NCBI GenBank assembly: GCA_004556705.1
Contig: SFGA01000012.1
Coordinates: 1-46,255 of the forward strand
DNA: 46,255 nt
Direction of reading: 5' to 3'
Source of the DNA: Ruminococcus sp.
Lineage (GTDB): Bacteria > Bacillota > Clostridia > Oscillospirales > Acutalibacteraceae
In this document: piece by piece, positions 1 through 8,641 of the stretch
Layout of the letters: each line of letters opens with the position of its first letter
Numbering within the stretch: the first letter of the stretch is position 1
The notes under the pieces: generated by a model
The model's input: the letters and a program-made list of their open reading frames with translations, nothing else
The model's database searches: none
Told to the model about the DNA's origin: nothing
Position numbers and translations under genes: made by a program

Positions 1-39
1 ATTTTGTGCGGCACTCCAAGCCGCATAAACAAAATCGGG

Positions 40-172
40 ATACCGCAAGAGGGAAATAGCTGTTGAGCGTAGCGAAACTGAGGGAGAGAAAGCAATAAAC
101 AGCAAATTTCCGTTATCTCTCCCTCAGTCATTTTTCTGCGAAAAACGACAGCTCCCTCGTCAGAGGGAGCCT
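40..172. repeat. Inverted hairpin repeat, left copy
   Basis: Two related halves face each other. A perfect 13-base inverted repeat pairs 77-89 (actgagggagaga) with 116-128. Both halves continue with an acagct motif and a ccctc stretch, so they look like two copies of one element in opposite orientation. The right half ends in a hairpin, gctccctc (151-158) with gagggagc (163-170). The same series (tccctcagtca, a T/A-rich middle, acgacagctccct, gggagcct) recurs at 45761-45816. It is non-coding and resembles an interspersed MITE- or REP-like repeat; the family was not checked. Confidence 0.7.
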
Positions 173-230
173 GTGTTTGTGCTAAATTTTCAATTTGTTA
201 TATACTGAAAGTTATTATAAATACGTCGAT

Positions 231-262
231 TCCCACGGCGGCAGCAAGCCACCGCCCTACCG
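231..262. repeat. Small GC-rich hairpin beside the left repeat
   Basis: A GC-rich stretch in an AT-rich background, with ggcgg at 237-241 facing ccgcc at 252-256. Together with 40-172 it accounts for most of the gene-free first 319 bases. It is probably another module of the same interspersed repeat. I see no coding potential in 1-319. Confidence 0.4.
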
Positions 263-319
263 TACTGTGAAAATTTGATTTGCTATATATAAATAAAACC
301 GTTTTCGGCAACTAAAGTA

Positions 320-820
320 TTATTTCAAATCCTTATATACTTCAATAATTTTATCAAAGACTTCTTTGCCTGATTTTTTATTTTCGCAATCGTATTCGTC
401 AGGGTTGCTTGCTCTGTCTTTTATGATAGGTATTTCGGAAATAGTTAGGTTGCGCAGTGCAAGATCTTTATATATTTGCCCTTCCTCGTGACGGGAACAA
501 ATAAACATATCAATATCCGGATATTGATACAGTCTGTTTTCAAGCTGTTTTCTTATGTCGGTAATTGAATCGCCTATTGACACAACGAATATATGCTTAC
601 CCTTATATTTAAACACGCCGGAAATATCGGAAACGCCTTTTTGACTTTTGGTTTTCCAATTATCAAGTATATCCTTTTTTATTTCTTCTTTATCATCAAA
701 AAAGTGTTTGCTTTTCCAAACGAGTTTAAAATCATTACTGCCGAGCATTTCCAAAAAGCAATATTTCAGTGATGACGTCTTACCCGAATTGGTTTTACCT
801 ATCAATGTTATTACTTTCAT
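320..820 (-). CDS. Small P-loop NTP-binding protein, function unknown
   Basis: This protein of 166 residues opens with a beta strand and a Walker A loop (GKTNSGKTS, about residues 8-16), so nucleotide binding is well supported. No recognisable switch or sensor motif tells me the substrate. It is short for a GTPase and has no membrane segment or signal peptide. ATG is preceded by gggagag at good spacing. It lies 22 bases downstream of the broken collagen-like gene on the same strand and could share its transcript. The phage- or element-type AAA/ATP-binding families are alternatives. I do not recognise a named family. Confidence 0.7.
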   Translation of the reverse strand: MKVITLIGKTNSGKTSSLKYCFLEMLGSNDFKLVWKSKHFFDDKEEIKKDILDNWKTKSQKGVSDISGVFKYKGKHIFVVSIGDSITDIRKQLENRLYQYPDIDMFICSRHEEGQIYKDLALRNLTISEIPIIKDRASNPDEYDCENKKSGKEVFDKIIEVYKDLK

Positions 821-842
821 ATTAGCTCTCCCATATTAATTA

Positions 843-2868
843 CTAGTTTTTATACAAAGTGTATCCTGCTTCAGCACCTGTTACATGATCCGTATTATAT
901 CTTATTATTGTATTATCTTTAAGTATTTCTGCCGCCGTGTTTACATTGCTCAATTTATCACCTAAGCTTTCCTCATTTTTGACATATTCAACCCCATAAC
1001 TAGTATATTTAATGGCTCTATTCCAATTTAACGGATCATCAAACACCACCGATTCTAGACCTGATTTATAAAACGCAAACATTCCAATTGTCGTTACACT
1101 TTTGGGTATAGTTATATTTTTTAATGAAGTACATTCGCCAAAAGCTCTTAATTTTATTTCTTCAAGATTTTCCGACAGCTCAATCATTTTTAATCTTGTA
1201 CAACCGGCAAAAGCACCTGGATTAATTTTTTTGATTGTATCCGGCAATTTTACTATCGTCAAATTTGTCAAGTTTGCAAAGGCTCCCTCTGCGATTTGAG
1301 TAACTGATATTCCGTCATATTCACTCGGTATTGACACAACCTCAAGAGAATCTTTATACATGTCTTTTGGCTTTACACTGTATGTTCCATCGTCAAGCAG
1401 TATAAAATCGTAGTAATTCAGCTTGGTTTGGTTTTCGTCTGAACCCAAGCTAAAATTATCACTTGTTCCGTCGGTATATGTTATCACCAATTCGCCGTTT
1501 ATAAGCTCGGTTTTTGCTATTCCTCGTCCGTCAGCGCCCTTTTCGCCTTTGTCGCCTTTTTCGCCCTTGATATTGCCGAGGTTAGATATTGAATTATCCG
1601 ACATTACGACCACAAGCTCGCCGTCAGGGGAGAGTGTGAGCGACTTGATTCCTCGTCCGTCAGCTCCGTTTGCGCCATTCGCACCGTTTTCGCCCGTTAC
1701 CTTGCCGAGATTTTTAACATCGCCGTTTGAATAGGTCAAAACAAGCTCGCCCGAAGCGTTTATCTCCGACTTTGTTATACCCAAGCCGTCGGCACCCTTA
1801 ATGTTGCCGAGATTGAGAACCGTGCCGTTTGTAAGCGTTACGGTCAATGCACCGTCAGCCGACACATCAACATTCTGTATGCCCACACCGTCGACACCGT
1901 TTATGCCATCAGCGCCTTTAAGTCCCGTATCGCCCTTGTCGCCTTTATCGCCTTTTGCACCCTTGATATTTCCGAGGTTTATAACGTTGCCGTTTGAGAA
2001 CGAAAGCACAAGCTCGTTATCGGCATTTATTGTAACATCTGTAATGCCTACACCGTCAGCACCGTTTATACCGTTGATACCGTCAGTTCCGTTGATACCT
2101 GCGTCGCCCTTATCGCCCTTGTCTCCCTTGTCTCCTTTATCGCCCTTAACGCCCTGCAAGCCTTGCTCGCCCTTTGCACCGTCGTTGCCGACTACCTTGC
2201 CGAGATTTACCGTGTTTCCGTCGCTGTATGTTATTACAAGCTCGCCGAGAGCATTTATTTCGCTGCTTGCAACGCCTACACCGTCAACACCGTTTGTACC
2301 GTCGATACCGTCAGTTCCGTTGATACCTGCGTCACCCTTATCACCCTTGTCGCCCTTGTCGCCTTTATCACCTTTAACGCCCTGTAAACCTTGCTCGCCT
2401 TTGTCGCCCTTTGCACCGTCATTTCCGACTACCTTGCCGAGATTTACCGTGTTTCCGTCGCTATATGTTATGACAAGCTCGCCGAGAGCATTTATTTCGC
2501 TGCTTGCAACGCCTACACCGTCAACGCCGTTTGTACCGTCGATACCGTCAGTTCCGTTGATACCTGCGTCGCCCTTATCGCCCTTTGCACCCTTAATGTT
2601 TCCGAGGTTAAGTGATGTTCCGTTCGTGAGAGTTATAACAAGATTTCCGCCTGTTAAAATTTCGATATCATTTATTCCCACACCGTCGGTGCCGTTTGTA
2701 CCATTAAGACCCGTATCACCTTTATCGCCTTTAACACCCTGCAAGCCTTGCTCGCCCTTATCGCCTTTATCTCCCTTATCGCCCTTTGCGCCGACAACTG
2801 CTCCGAGATTTTCGGTAAGGTTATTTGTATACGTGATTACAAGTTCGCCGAGGCTGTTAATTTCAGAC
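843..2868 (-). pseudogene. Collagen-like/LRR surface protein, C-terminal fragment
   Basis: Largest piece of a gene that starts at 3852. It encodes many Gly-X-Y collagen triplets (GDKGDKGDKGD-type runs) alternating with a beta module of about 40 residues ending in NLGKVVG or NLGNIKG. The last 170 residues form a leucine-rich region of the BspA type (LRR_5), with motifs such as IPSEYDGISVTQIAEGAF and AFAGCTRLKMIELSENLEEI. The frame is open up to about 2868, although the first usable start is at 2744. At the upstream junction the reading frame of the middle fragment runs straight into KSEINSLGELV of this one, out of frame and without the expected collagen stretch. This looks like a repeat-mediated deletion or an assembly collapse. 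Confidence 0.75.
2176..2596. repeat. 237-base tandem repeat inside the collagen-like gene
   Basis: Two nearly identical copies begin at 2176 and 2413, a period of 237 bases or 79 codons. Each encodes one Gly-X-Y segment plus one beta module. The period is a multiple of three, so loss or gain of a unit would keep the frame. Shorter and more divergent copies of the unit fill the rest of 1500-3300. Confidence 0.75.
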
Positions 2869-3432
2869 TTTCGCCCTTATCGCCTTTTGCTCCCTGCAAG
2901 CCTTGCTCGCCTTTGTCGCCTTTGTCGCCTTTTGCGCCTTTTGCGCCGACAACTGCTCCGACATTGGCACGCTGACCGTTAGAGAATGAAAGCACAAGCT
3001 CGCCCAACGAATTGATTTCCGCCGAAGTTACGCTAACGCCGTCAGCACCGTTTGTGCCGTTTATACCGTCAGAGCCTACTATTTTGCCGAGATTTGCCGT
3101 CGCTCCGTCCGTGTATGAAAGAACCAACTCGCCCGAGTCGTTTATAACAGCCGAAGCAACGCCTACACCGTTCGCACCGTCAACACCGTCTTTACCGTCG
3201 GTGCCGTTCGTGCCGATAATCTTACCGAGATTTGCAACCTCGCCGTTTGTGTAGGTCAAAACAAGCTCTCCGCTTTCGTTTATAACGGAAGATGCAACTC
3301 CCACGCCGTTATTAACGGTTTCACCGACAACCCTGTCAAGATTTACGCTTCTGCCGTCTGAATATGTAATTATAAGCTCGCCTTTTTCGTTTATCTTCGC
3401 CGCCGTTATACCAACGCCGTCTTTGCCGTCCT
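2869..3432 (-). pseudogene. Collagen-like surface protein, middle fragment
   Basis: The middle part of the same gene, in a different frame from both neighbours. It encodes three beta modules (ELVLTYTNG, ELVLSYTDG and ELVLSFSNG type) and short collagen segments. It has no ribosome binding site of its own and is open across its whole length back to the first frame break at 3433-3436. Restoring one G in the GGGG run there would join it to the N-terminal fragment with a natural GAKGEDGKDGVG sequence. It ends out of frame near 2869 and stops at 2837 in a non-native tail. Confidence 0.7.
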
Positions 3433-3852
3433 CCCCTTTGCGCCGACAGCCTTACCTACGTTTATTTTCGTTCCGTCCGAAAGAACGATTACAAGATCTC
3501 CGTTTTTCGTGAAAGAAGCAGTGCTTATATCGGACTTATCTTTCTTCGACATTGCAGAAAGAGTTTTTGACCAATCCTTTTCACTGCCCGAATAGCCGTT
3601 ATCTACCGCTATTTGATATGCCGATTTGCCCTCAAGTGAAATAAGCCACTCGTCCAAGCTTCCCGTGTAGCCCTGCTGTACCGCAAGCTCATATGCCGAC
3701 AAGCCGTTCTTAACGTTTGTCGAAGTCTGAACGCTGCCGTTTTTATGCACCAAGCTTGCAACGGCATAGGAAATTCCTATCATTGCGGCAATTATAAGTA
3801 TTGCCACAGCTATTTTTTTCAATAAATCCTTGTTTTGCTTTGTTTTATGCAT
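3433..3852 (-). pseudogene. Collagen-like surface protein, N-terminal fragment
   Basis: True start of the gene. ATG at 3852 follows ggaggga at 8 bases, so the longer open frame from 3912 is rejected. Residues 12-34 form a membrane anchor or uncleaved signal (LLKKIAVAILIIAAMIGIS). Two copies follow of a motif typical of collagen-like proteins (SAYELAVQQGYTGSLDEWL and SAYQIAVDNGYSGSEKDW). One beta module then runs into a frame break in a GGGG run at 3433-3436, and the frame stops at 3406. Type II orientation, with the collagen part outside, is inferred. The whole gene, if intact, would encode about 1000 residues. Confidence 0.75.
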
Positions 3853-3883
3853 AATCTTCCCTCCAGAGGTTATATATATTTTA

Positions 3884-3912
3884 ATCATACAACGACGTAA
3901 TCGTTTTGTCAA
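3884..3912 (-). promoter_or_regulatory. Sigma-A-type promoter of the collagen-like gene
   Basis: On the minus strand TTGACA (3907-3912) and TATGAT (3884-3889) are separated by exactly 17 bases. They lie about 30 bases upstream of the start at 3852. The strong match suggests the gene is or was well transcribed. Confidence 0.7.
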
Positions 3913-3977
3913 CTGTATTCTCGTTTTTGCAAGCGTTTTACGGTCTTTTAGATTAAAATATACAAGAGGTGAAGCAT

Positions 3978-4283
3978 ATGAAATTCAGCGATAAATTGCG
4001 AATGTTAATCGAAGAACGCAACCTTACTCAAAAGCAGGTTGCTATCGACTTAAATGTTGCTGCGTCAACGATGGGCGGATATGTGCAGGGCAGCAGTGAG
4101 CCCGATTTTGACACGCTTATCAGAATAGCCGAGTATTTCAATGTTTCTACTGATTATCTGCTGAACAGACTTTCAATAAACACCGTTGATCAGGACGAAG
4201 AGGAATTGCTGAGGGTTTACCGTTCAATGAAAAAGGAATACCGTCAAATATATATAGAACAAGGCAAAGCATTTCTAAAATAA
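3978..4283 (+). CDS. XRE-family HTH transcriptional regulator
   Basis: About 101 residues. The N-terminal 65 residues form a Cro/CI-type helix-turn-helix: KLRMLIEERNLTQKQVA, then the recognition helix around AASTMGGYVQG and the FNVSTDYLLNR end that closes this fold. The C-terminal helix is charged and may dimerise. ATG at 3978 is chosen because agaggtg lies 6 bases before it; the GTG at 3969 is part of that ribosome binding site. It is divergent from the collagen-like gene with about 125 bases between them, so it may control that gene, itself, or both. The operator is not visible to me. Confidence 0.85.
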   Translation: MKFSDKLRMLIEERNLTQKQVAIDLNVAASTMGGYVQGSSEPDFDTLIRIAEYFNVSTDYLLNRLSINTVDQDEEELLRVYRSMKKEYRQIYIEQGKAFLK

Positions 4284-4296
4284 ACAGAGCACACGT

Positions 4297-4336
4297 AAAA
4301 ACACGGGCGACATTATAAAATGCCACCCATGTTTTT
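4297..4336. terminator. Bidirectional terminator
   Basis: Imperfect stem, aacacgggcgacat with atgccacccatgtt, around a tataaa loop. A T-run follows on the plus strand and another follows on the minus strand. It serves the converging XRE gene and the permease-like gene at 4348. Confidence 0.75.
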
Positions 4337-4347
4337 TATATTGTTTA

Positions 4348-5013
4348 TCATTTAACCCATTTGAGCTTATACATACCGAATGCGCCGAGGATGCTGACAA
4401 CGATTGTTATGAATATCATTGTGCCGACGGGCATTGACGGGGAGAAGATATAAACTACAACTCCTGCCAAAATCGGCAAAATCGCAAGTCGCCAATACTT
4501 TGCAAAATACGATGCGCCGAGTGCGCCGAAAAGTGCCGGTATTACATATTCAAACGCCGGCTTTACAACGGAGTCGTCCGCCGTTATATGCGGAAGGACG
4601 GGAGCGAAAAGCAACACGCCGACTGCGATAACTATTGTTGTGGTAATCGCCGAAGCCGCTATTGCAACGGTTGAAATAAGCTCGCCCTCCTCGCTCGACG
4701 CCTTGACCTCCGCCCTTTCAAGAGCGTTCATAGCGCACGGAAGCTTTAAGTTCGTGATGTTGCCCGTTACAAACGAAAGATATGTACCGCCTGCACCGAG
4801 CATGGGCGTATATGTTATTACCTCAACAATCGCCGTTGACCAATAAATCGGAACGACAGCCGCAAGTGCCTTTAACAGCATTGAAAACTGCGGAAATGCG
4901 TTGTATCTGATTGAGAACATAAGCGGAACGAAGAACAATGCCGCCAATGCGCTGACCGACCATATACTTCCCCAGGTGTGTACCTTGTCGATATAGGTTC
5001 TTTCTTTTTTCAT
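4348..5013 (-). CDS. Membrane protein, second component of a permease-like pair
   Basis: About 221 residues with five or six hydrophobic segments. The start at 5013 (MKKERTYIDK) follows ggaggga; the frame from 5049 is rejected. A central TPMLGAGGTYLSFVTGN stretch looks like a conserved re-entrant or substrate-facing loop. After it comes a short cytosolic stretch (ERAEVKASSEEGE) and four more membrane spans. It sits 13 bases downstream of the gene at 5027-5791, which is also a membrane protein, so the two are almost certainly translated together and probably form one transporter or channel. The substrate is unknown. I recall such pairs with DUF5058 proteins, but this is memory, not a search. 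Confidence 0.7.
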   Translation of the reverse strand: MKKERTYIDKVHTWGSIWSVSALAALFFVPLMFSIRYNAFPQFSMLLKALAAVVPIYWSTAIVEVITYTPMLGAGGTYLSFVTGNITNLKLPCAMNALERAEVKASSEEGELISTVAIAASAITTTIVIAVGVLLFAPVLPHITADDSVVKPAFEYVIPALFGALGASYFAKYWRLAILPILAGVVVYIFSPSMPVGTMIFITIVVSILGAFGMYKLKWVK

Positions 5014-5026
5014 TGCCGTTCCCTCC

Positions 5027-5791
5027 TTATCTCCAAGTAAGCGCCGCAATTTCCGGCGGTAAAACCTGCGTCAGCAGCACGGCAATTCCCATTGCTCCGA
5101 ACATTGCTATCGGCAGAACAAACGGCTCTAATTTTTTGAGCTCTTTTTTTCTGCAAAGATAGTCGAGTGCAATCGTGAATATCATTGCCGAAATAAGCGT
5201 TGCAACCGACATAACGCCTGCCGACGGTCCGTCCGAGGGAACGCCTGCGATTGCCCTTGAAATAAACGCCGCTATTATTCCGATAAACGCCGCCGCACCG
5301 AGAATATCCCCGAGTCTGCCTGCGTTTGCGCTTTTCTGCGTAACCTTGCCCATTGCCTTGTGGATTTTCTTGCAGAGTATCGGCAAAAGCACAAGCGGAA
5401 AGCAAGAGCCGATTGTCATAGTCCACGCTATTGTCGAAAACTGCGTAACGTCCGTTACCTCGTTTGACACGGAGGTTCCGAGCACGTTCAAAGCCGCTTC
5501 GGCGGCAACCGTTTCATAAGCCAAATTGCCGATAACCGATAGCCTTATCCACGGCAAAACAATTCCGAGTGCGGAAGCAAGCGCCAACACCGTTGCAAGA
5601 ATTGAAATTGCAGGTGCTATCGTGAAAAGCATACTCGAAATCACAGTCTGCTTGAGCTTCTCCGTTTCAACGCCTATTTCCTTTGCCCGTTTCCACGATT
5701 TTACAATGAAAAATACACTTTGTGCGATTACAAAAACAACTATAAAGCCTGCGAGCGCATACATAAGCGGTCCTGTTTTGAAATCTGCCAT
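5027..5791 (-). CDS. DUF5058-like multi-pass membrane protein
   Basis: About 254 residues. The start at 5791 (MADFKTGPLMYAL) follows ggaggga at 8 bases; the longer frame reaches back into the neighbouring terminator. It has about six membrane spans. A charged loop follows the first span (VKSWKRAKEIGVETEKLKQT) and small-residue-rich helices follow that (TIAPAISILATVLALASALG). The sequence resembles the DUF5058 membrane family as I remember it. With the next gene it forms a tight two-gene operon. The composition is transporter-like, with no ATPase nearby, so a secondary transporter or channel is the most likely role. Confidence 0.65.
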   Translation of the reverse strand: MADFKTGPLMYALAGFIVVFVIAQSVFFIVKSWKRAKEIGVETEKLKQTVISSMLFTIAPAISILATVLALASALGIVLPWIRLSVIGNLAYETVAAEAALNVLGTSVSNEVTDVTQFSTIAWTMTIGSCFPLVLLPILCKKIHKAMGKVTQKSANAGRLGDILGAAAFIGIIAAFISRAIAGVPSDGPSAGVMSVATLISAMIFTIALDYLCRKKELKKLEPFVLPIAMFGAMGIAVLLTQVLPPEIAALTWR

Positions 5792-5811
5792 AAAATCCCT
5801 CCGTTTATCAA

Positions 5812-5840
5812 AAATGCGGCAGACCGAGAAAAGTCTGCCG
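5812..5840 (-). terminator. Terminator of the alpha/beta hydrolase gene
   Basis: A perfect 8-base stem, cggcagac (5817-5824) with gtctgccg (5833-5840). On the minus strand it is followed by a run of five T. It separates the hydrolase from the permease-like pair. Confidence 0.75.
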
Positions 5841-5846
5841 TTTGTC

Positions 5847-6788
5847 TTACTCTTGCTTAGCGAGTATTTTATCCATCCAGCCGACAATATCCGACATAAC
5901 CTCATCACGGTTTAACTCGTTGAGAAGCTCATGTCTTGCCTCGGGATAAAGCTTCATAATTACGTTCTGATGGCCTGTCTTTTTAAGGTCCTCAAATACC
6001 TGCTTTACGCCCTTGCCGTATTCGCCTACGGGGTCGTTATCGCCCGAAATGAGCAAAATAGGCAACTCCGACGGAACGGTTTTGTACCAAAGCTTCGCCG
6101 ACACCTGCTTGAGTGCGGTGAACAGGGTTTCAAAGCCGTTTGTTGTAAAGCAGAAGCCGCAAAGGTCGTCGTTAATATACTTATCAACTTCCTTTTGGTC
6201 TCTTGAAAGCCAGTCAAATTCGGTTCTCTTTTCAGTCTTTTTATTATATGTGCCGAAAGCGATTGAGTTCAACATTCCCGAACGGTGAAGCTTGCCCTTT
6301 GTCTTTTCAAGCTGCTTTGCAAGGGCAATTCCCATACCTGCCGCAGGATTTGTTCCGCTTGTGCCGCATATAATTGCGCCGTCAATCAAATGACCGTACT
6401 TTGCAATATACGCTCTTGCCATAAACGAGCCCATACTGTGACCGAAAATAAAGAACGGTAAATCGGGATACTCCTGCCTTGCAATATCTGTAAGCTGCTT
6501 CAAGTCCTCAACAACGCTTTCAACGCCGTTGTCGCCGAAAAAGCCCAATTCATCCGCATTGGCAACGGATTTGCCGTGTCCGAGATGGTCGCTGATATAT
6601 ACAGCATAGCCTTGCTTGCAAAGCTCCATAGCAAAGCGTGCATATCTGTTAGAATGTTCTGCCATACCGTGAGAAATCTGCACTATACCCTTGACCTGTG
6701 AAAAGTCTGCGGGTGCAGCGCTCTGTGCGTAGATGTCGCAAAGTCCCGAGGCTGACGGAAATGTAAATTCATTAGCGGTAAATTCCAC
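5847..6788 (-). CDS. Alpha/beta hydrolase, monoacylglycerol lipase-like
   Basis: 313 residues, the usual length for the S33/Hydrolase_4 group of lysophospholipases and monoacylglycerol lipases. The catalytic triad can be read directly: Ser118 in GHSMGS, Asp252 in SGDNDPVG and His286 in EARHELLNE. The oxyanion segment is around ISHGMAEHS. No signal peptide, so it acts in the cytosol or at the inner membrane face, probably on acylglycerols or lysolipids. It starts with GTG at 6788 behind cggaggga. It stands alone, with its own terminator downstream. Confidence 0.9.
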   Translation of the reverse strand: MEFTANEFTFPSASGLCDIYAQSAAPADFSQVKGIVQISHGMAEHSNRYARFAMELCKQGYAVYISDHLGHGKSVANADELGFFGDNGVESVVEDLKQLTDIARQEYPDLPFFIFGHSMGSFMARAYIAKYGHLIDGAIICGTSGTNPAAGMGIALAKQLEKTKGKLHRSGMLNSIAFGTYNKKTEKRTEFDWLSRDQKEVDKYINDDLCGFCFTTNGFETLFTALKQVSAKLWYKTVPSELPILLISGDNDPVGEYGKGVKQVFEDLKKTGHQNVIMKLYPEARHELLNELNRDEVMSDIVGWMDKILAKQE

Positions 6789-6954
6789 TTTAGTCCCTCC
6801 GTTTCGCTGTGCCGCAGTGCGTCGAAACGCCTTACGGTACCTAAAAAATATTTATAAGTATATCACATTCCACGGAAAAAGTAACGTTTTTAGACAATGT
6901 TTGTATCGTTTAACAAATTATCGAGGCTCACATTATACAAACTGCACAACAAAT

Positions 6955-7308
6955 CTATCGCAATTCTATCGGCTTTGACAAAACGGTGTACCTCTCGCAC
7001 AAGAAGTCATCTATCACGCAAAATATATGCGTCGGCTCAACCTCATAATCGTTTAAGCGTTGTGTAAGCTCGCAAATATCCTCGAGGCTGTCCGAAATAT
7101 CCCTTATCAAATTGTTTTCGTATGTTATCCCATAGCTGTTTACGTATTCCTTTCCGTCAAATTTTCTCTCAACAAATATCCCATAAAACATTTCCCTAAC
7201 TTCCCTAAAATTGTTTCTTATAGTAACAATGTTACTTATTGTAACATAAATAAAGCATAAAAGCAAGAGAAAAATAAAAACTCTCGGATAAATTATCCAA
7301 GACTTCAA
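6955..7308 (-). CDS. Small membrane protein, function unknown
   Basis: 117 residues with one hydrophobic segment near the N-terminus (IYPRVFIFLLLLCFIYVTI, about residues 6-25) and a soluble, acidic C-terminal part. The only long start is a TTG with no clear ribosome binding site. It lies 8 bases after the diguanylate cyclase stop, so translation may depend on coupling. I recognise no domain. It could be a partner of the cyclase or a decayed gene. The start is uncertain. Confidence 0.45.
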   Translation of the reverse strand: MKSWIIYPRVFIFLLLLCFIYVTISNIVTIRNNFREVREMFYGIFVERKFDGKEYVNSYGITYENNLIRDISDSLEDICELTQRLNDYEVEPTHIFCVIDDFLCERYTVLSKPIELR

Positions 7309-7316
7309 TTTTAGCT

Positions 7317-8495
7317 TTATCTTATTATTTCATTTTTACGGGAAATGCAGTTTCGCCCGTGCCCCTTTGCGTTGTAAAGCTGAGCGTCAACCCCCAAAAC
7401 TGCGTCCCTGAACATAGTTGTTGAGTCAATATCAACCGAATGTATGCCCATACTTACAGTGATGTTTTCATTGAACTCGGGGCAGCCCGATTTAATTTTC
7501 AAATTCTCGATTTCACGCTTTAGGGATTTGAGCTGTTCAAGTGCTTTTTCTTCAGTCTCGCCTGCGACGATTATAATAAATTCCTCTCCGCCGAAGCGAC
7601 AGGTTATGTCCGTCCTGCGTGAAAAGGTTTGCTTGATGCACTCGGCAATCATTTTGATACACTCGTCGCCCTGCGAATGACCGTACTTATCGTTGTATTT
7701 TTTGAAATAGTCAATATCGAGCATCGCAAAGGTAATCGGAATAGAGTGCTTTTTGCAGTAGCTCCAAATTCCGTCAACCGAACGCTGCATACCACGGCGG
7801 TTAAGCAAGCCCGTAAGCGGATCAATCTCCGAAATGCGTTCAAAACGCTTCGTTTCAATCGACCTGTTCATATATGTACAGTATTTGAAAATCGACAAAA
7901 ACAGACCGACCGCAACCGTGAACAGACTGAATACAAGCACGTCAAAAGAGCTTTTTGTGATAATAGTTACCGCTGTCTGCTCTGCCGCTATTACGAAATA
8001 GTATATAAATATGAGCTTCGGCTCAAGCATTGCGAAGCTTGTCAGCGAGAATACCGTCAGGAAAAAACTGCTTATGCTGCCTGAGCTTATCGTCTCAAAT
8101 CCGTTTATAAGGCTCGCCGTAATCACATACACACCCCAATAAAGATATGTAAAATACTCCTTGCTCTTGTCAGTTGCGTCTCCGCTTGCAAGCGTTCTTT
8201 CCAAGAATATATATGCCGCTATGTTAAAAAGTAAAAACGAAAGGCAGGCGACGCCCGTCCCGACTCTGCAATACCAAATATCGCCTGCGGCAATGTTAAA
8301 AATTCCGCTTGAAAGCTCAAAAATTATTACAAAAACGGAAAACGGTATAATGTTCACAAAATTTGTTTTAATTCTTTGACTTTCGACCTCTCTGTATACG
8401 GAGTCAAGCTTTACGTCCATACCGACAAAGGCGATTTTGAAATTGTCAAAAAATCGCTTCCATATAACCTTAAATTCTCTGTAAACATATTTCAT
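7317..8495 (-). CDS. Membrane diguanylate cyclase (GGDEF domain)
   Basis: About 392 residues. The N-terminal half has about six membrane spans. The C-terminal half is a full GGDEF domain: DPLTGLLNRRG entry, DIDYFKKYNDKYGH metal and substrate loop, GGEEF active site near residue 302, and an RRTD inhibitory site five residues before it. It should make cyclic di-GMP from two GTP, with product inhibition. The start at 8495 (MKYVYREF) follows ggcgg at 8 bases; the alternative at 8510 has no ribosome binding site and would leave a leader of only about 9 bases. The membrane part probably senses an envelope or external signal. No c-di-GMP effector is visible in the window. Confidence 0.92.
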   Translation of the reverse strand: MKYVYREFKVIWKRFFDNFKIAFVGMDVKLDSVYREVESQRIKTNFVNIIPFSVFVIIFELSSGIFNIAAGDIWYCRVGTGVACLSFLLFNIAAYIFLERTLASGDATDKSKEYFTYLYWGVYVITASLINGFETISSGSISSFFLTVFSLTSFAMLEPKLIFIYYFVIAAEQTAVTIITKSSFDVLVFSLFTVAVGLFLSIFKYCTYMNRSIETKRFERISEIDPLTGLLNRRGMQRSVDGIWSYCKKHSIPITFAMLDIDYFKKYNDKYGHSQGDECIKMIAECIKQTFSRRTDITCRFGGEEFIIIVAGETEEKALEQLKSLKREIENLKIKSGCPEFNENITVSMGIHSVDIDSTTMFRDAVLGVDAQLYNAKGHGRNCISRKNEIIR

Positions 8496-8525
8496 TAAAA
8501 ATACCGCCATATATTTAATATGATA

Positions 8526-8554
8526 ATTATACTTGCAAAAAGGTCTGTTTTCAA
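8526..8554 (-). promoter_or_regulatory. Sigma-A-type promoter of the diguanylate cyclase
   Basis: TTGAAA (8549-8554) and TATAAT (8526-8531) on the minus strand with a 17-base spacer. The predicted start near 8519 supports translation from 8495 rather than 8510. Confidence 0.75.
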
Positions 8555-8567
8555 CAAAAATTTTTGT

Positions 8568-8594
8568 AACACATTATCAAACGCCCCATAAACT
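8568..8594 (+). promoter_or_regulatory. Possible mother-cell sporulation-type promoter
   Basis: CATAAACT at 8587-8594 fits the CATANNNT -10 pattern shared by sigma-E and sigma-K. An aacaca at 8568-8573 is at about the right distance to serve as a sigma-K-like -35. I found no good sigma-A promoter for the cysteine-rich gene. The motif is short, so chance is a real possibility. Confidence 0.3.
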
Positions 8595-8641
8595 GTTAAT
8601 GAAGTTTTCAAACTCAAAACTTATCACAGGAGGAATTACTT

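Noticed and set aside
2163..2615. Could the regular repeats be a CRISPR array?
   Set aside because: The repeats are coding, 237 bases long and almost identical along their whole length. There are no unique spacers.
1801..2982. Long open frame of 393 codons on the plus strand
   Set aside because: It is the antisense of the collagen-like gene. Its Pro/Ser-rich content simply mirrors the Gly/Asp/Lys codons, and it has no ribosome binding site.
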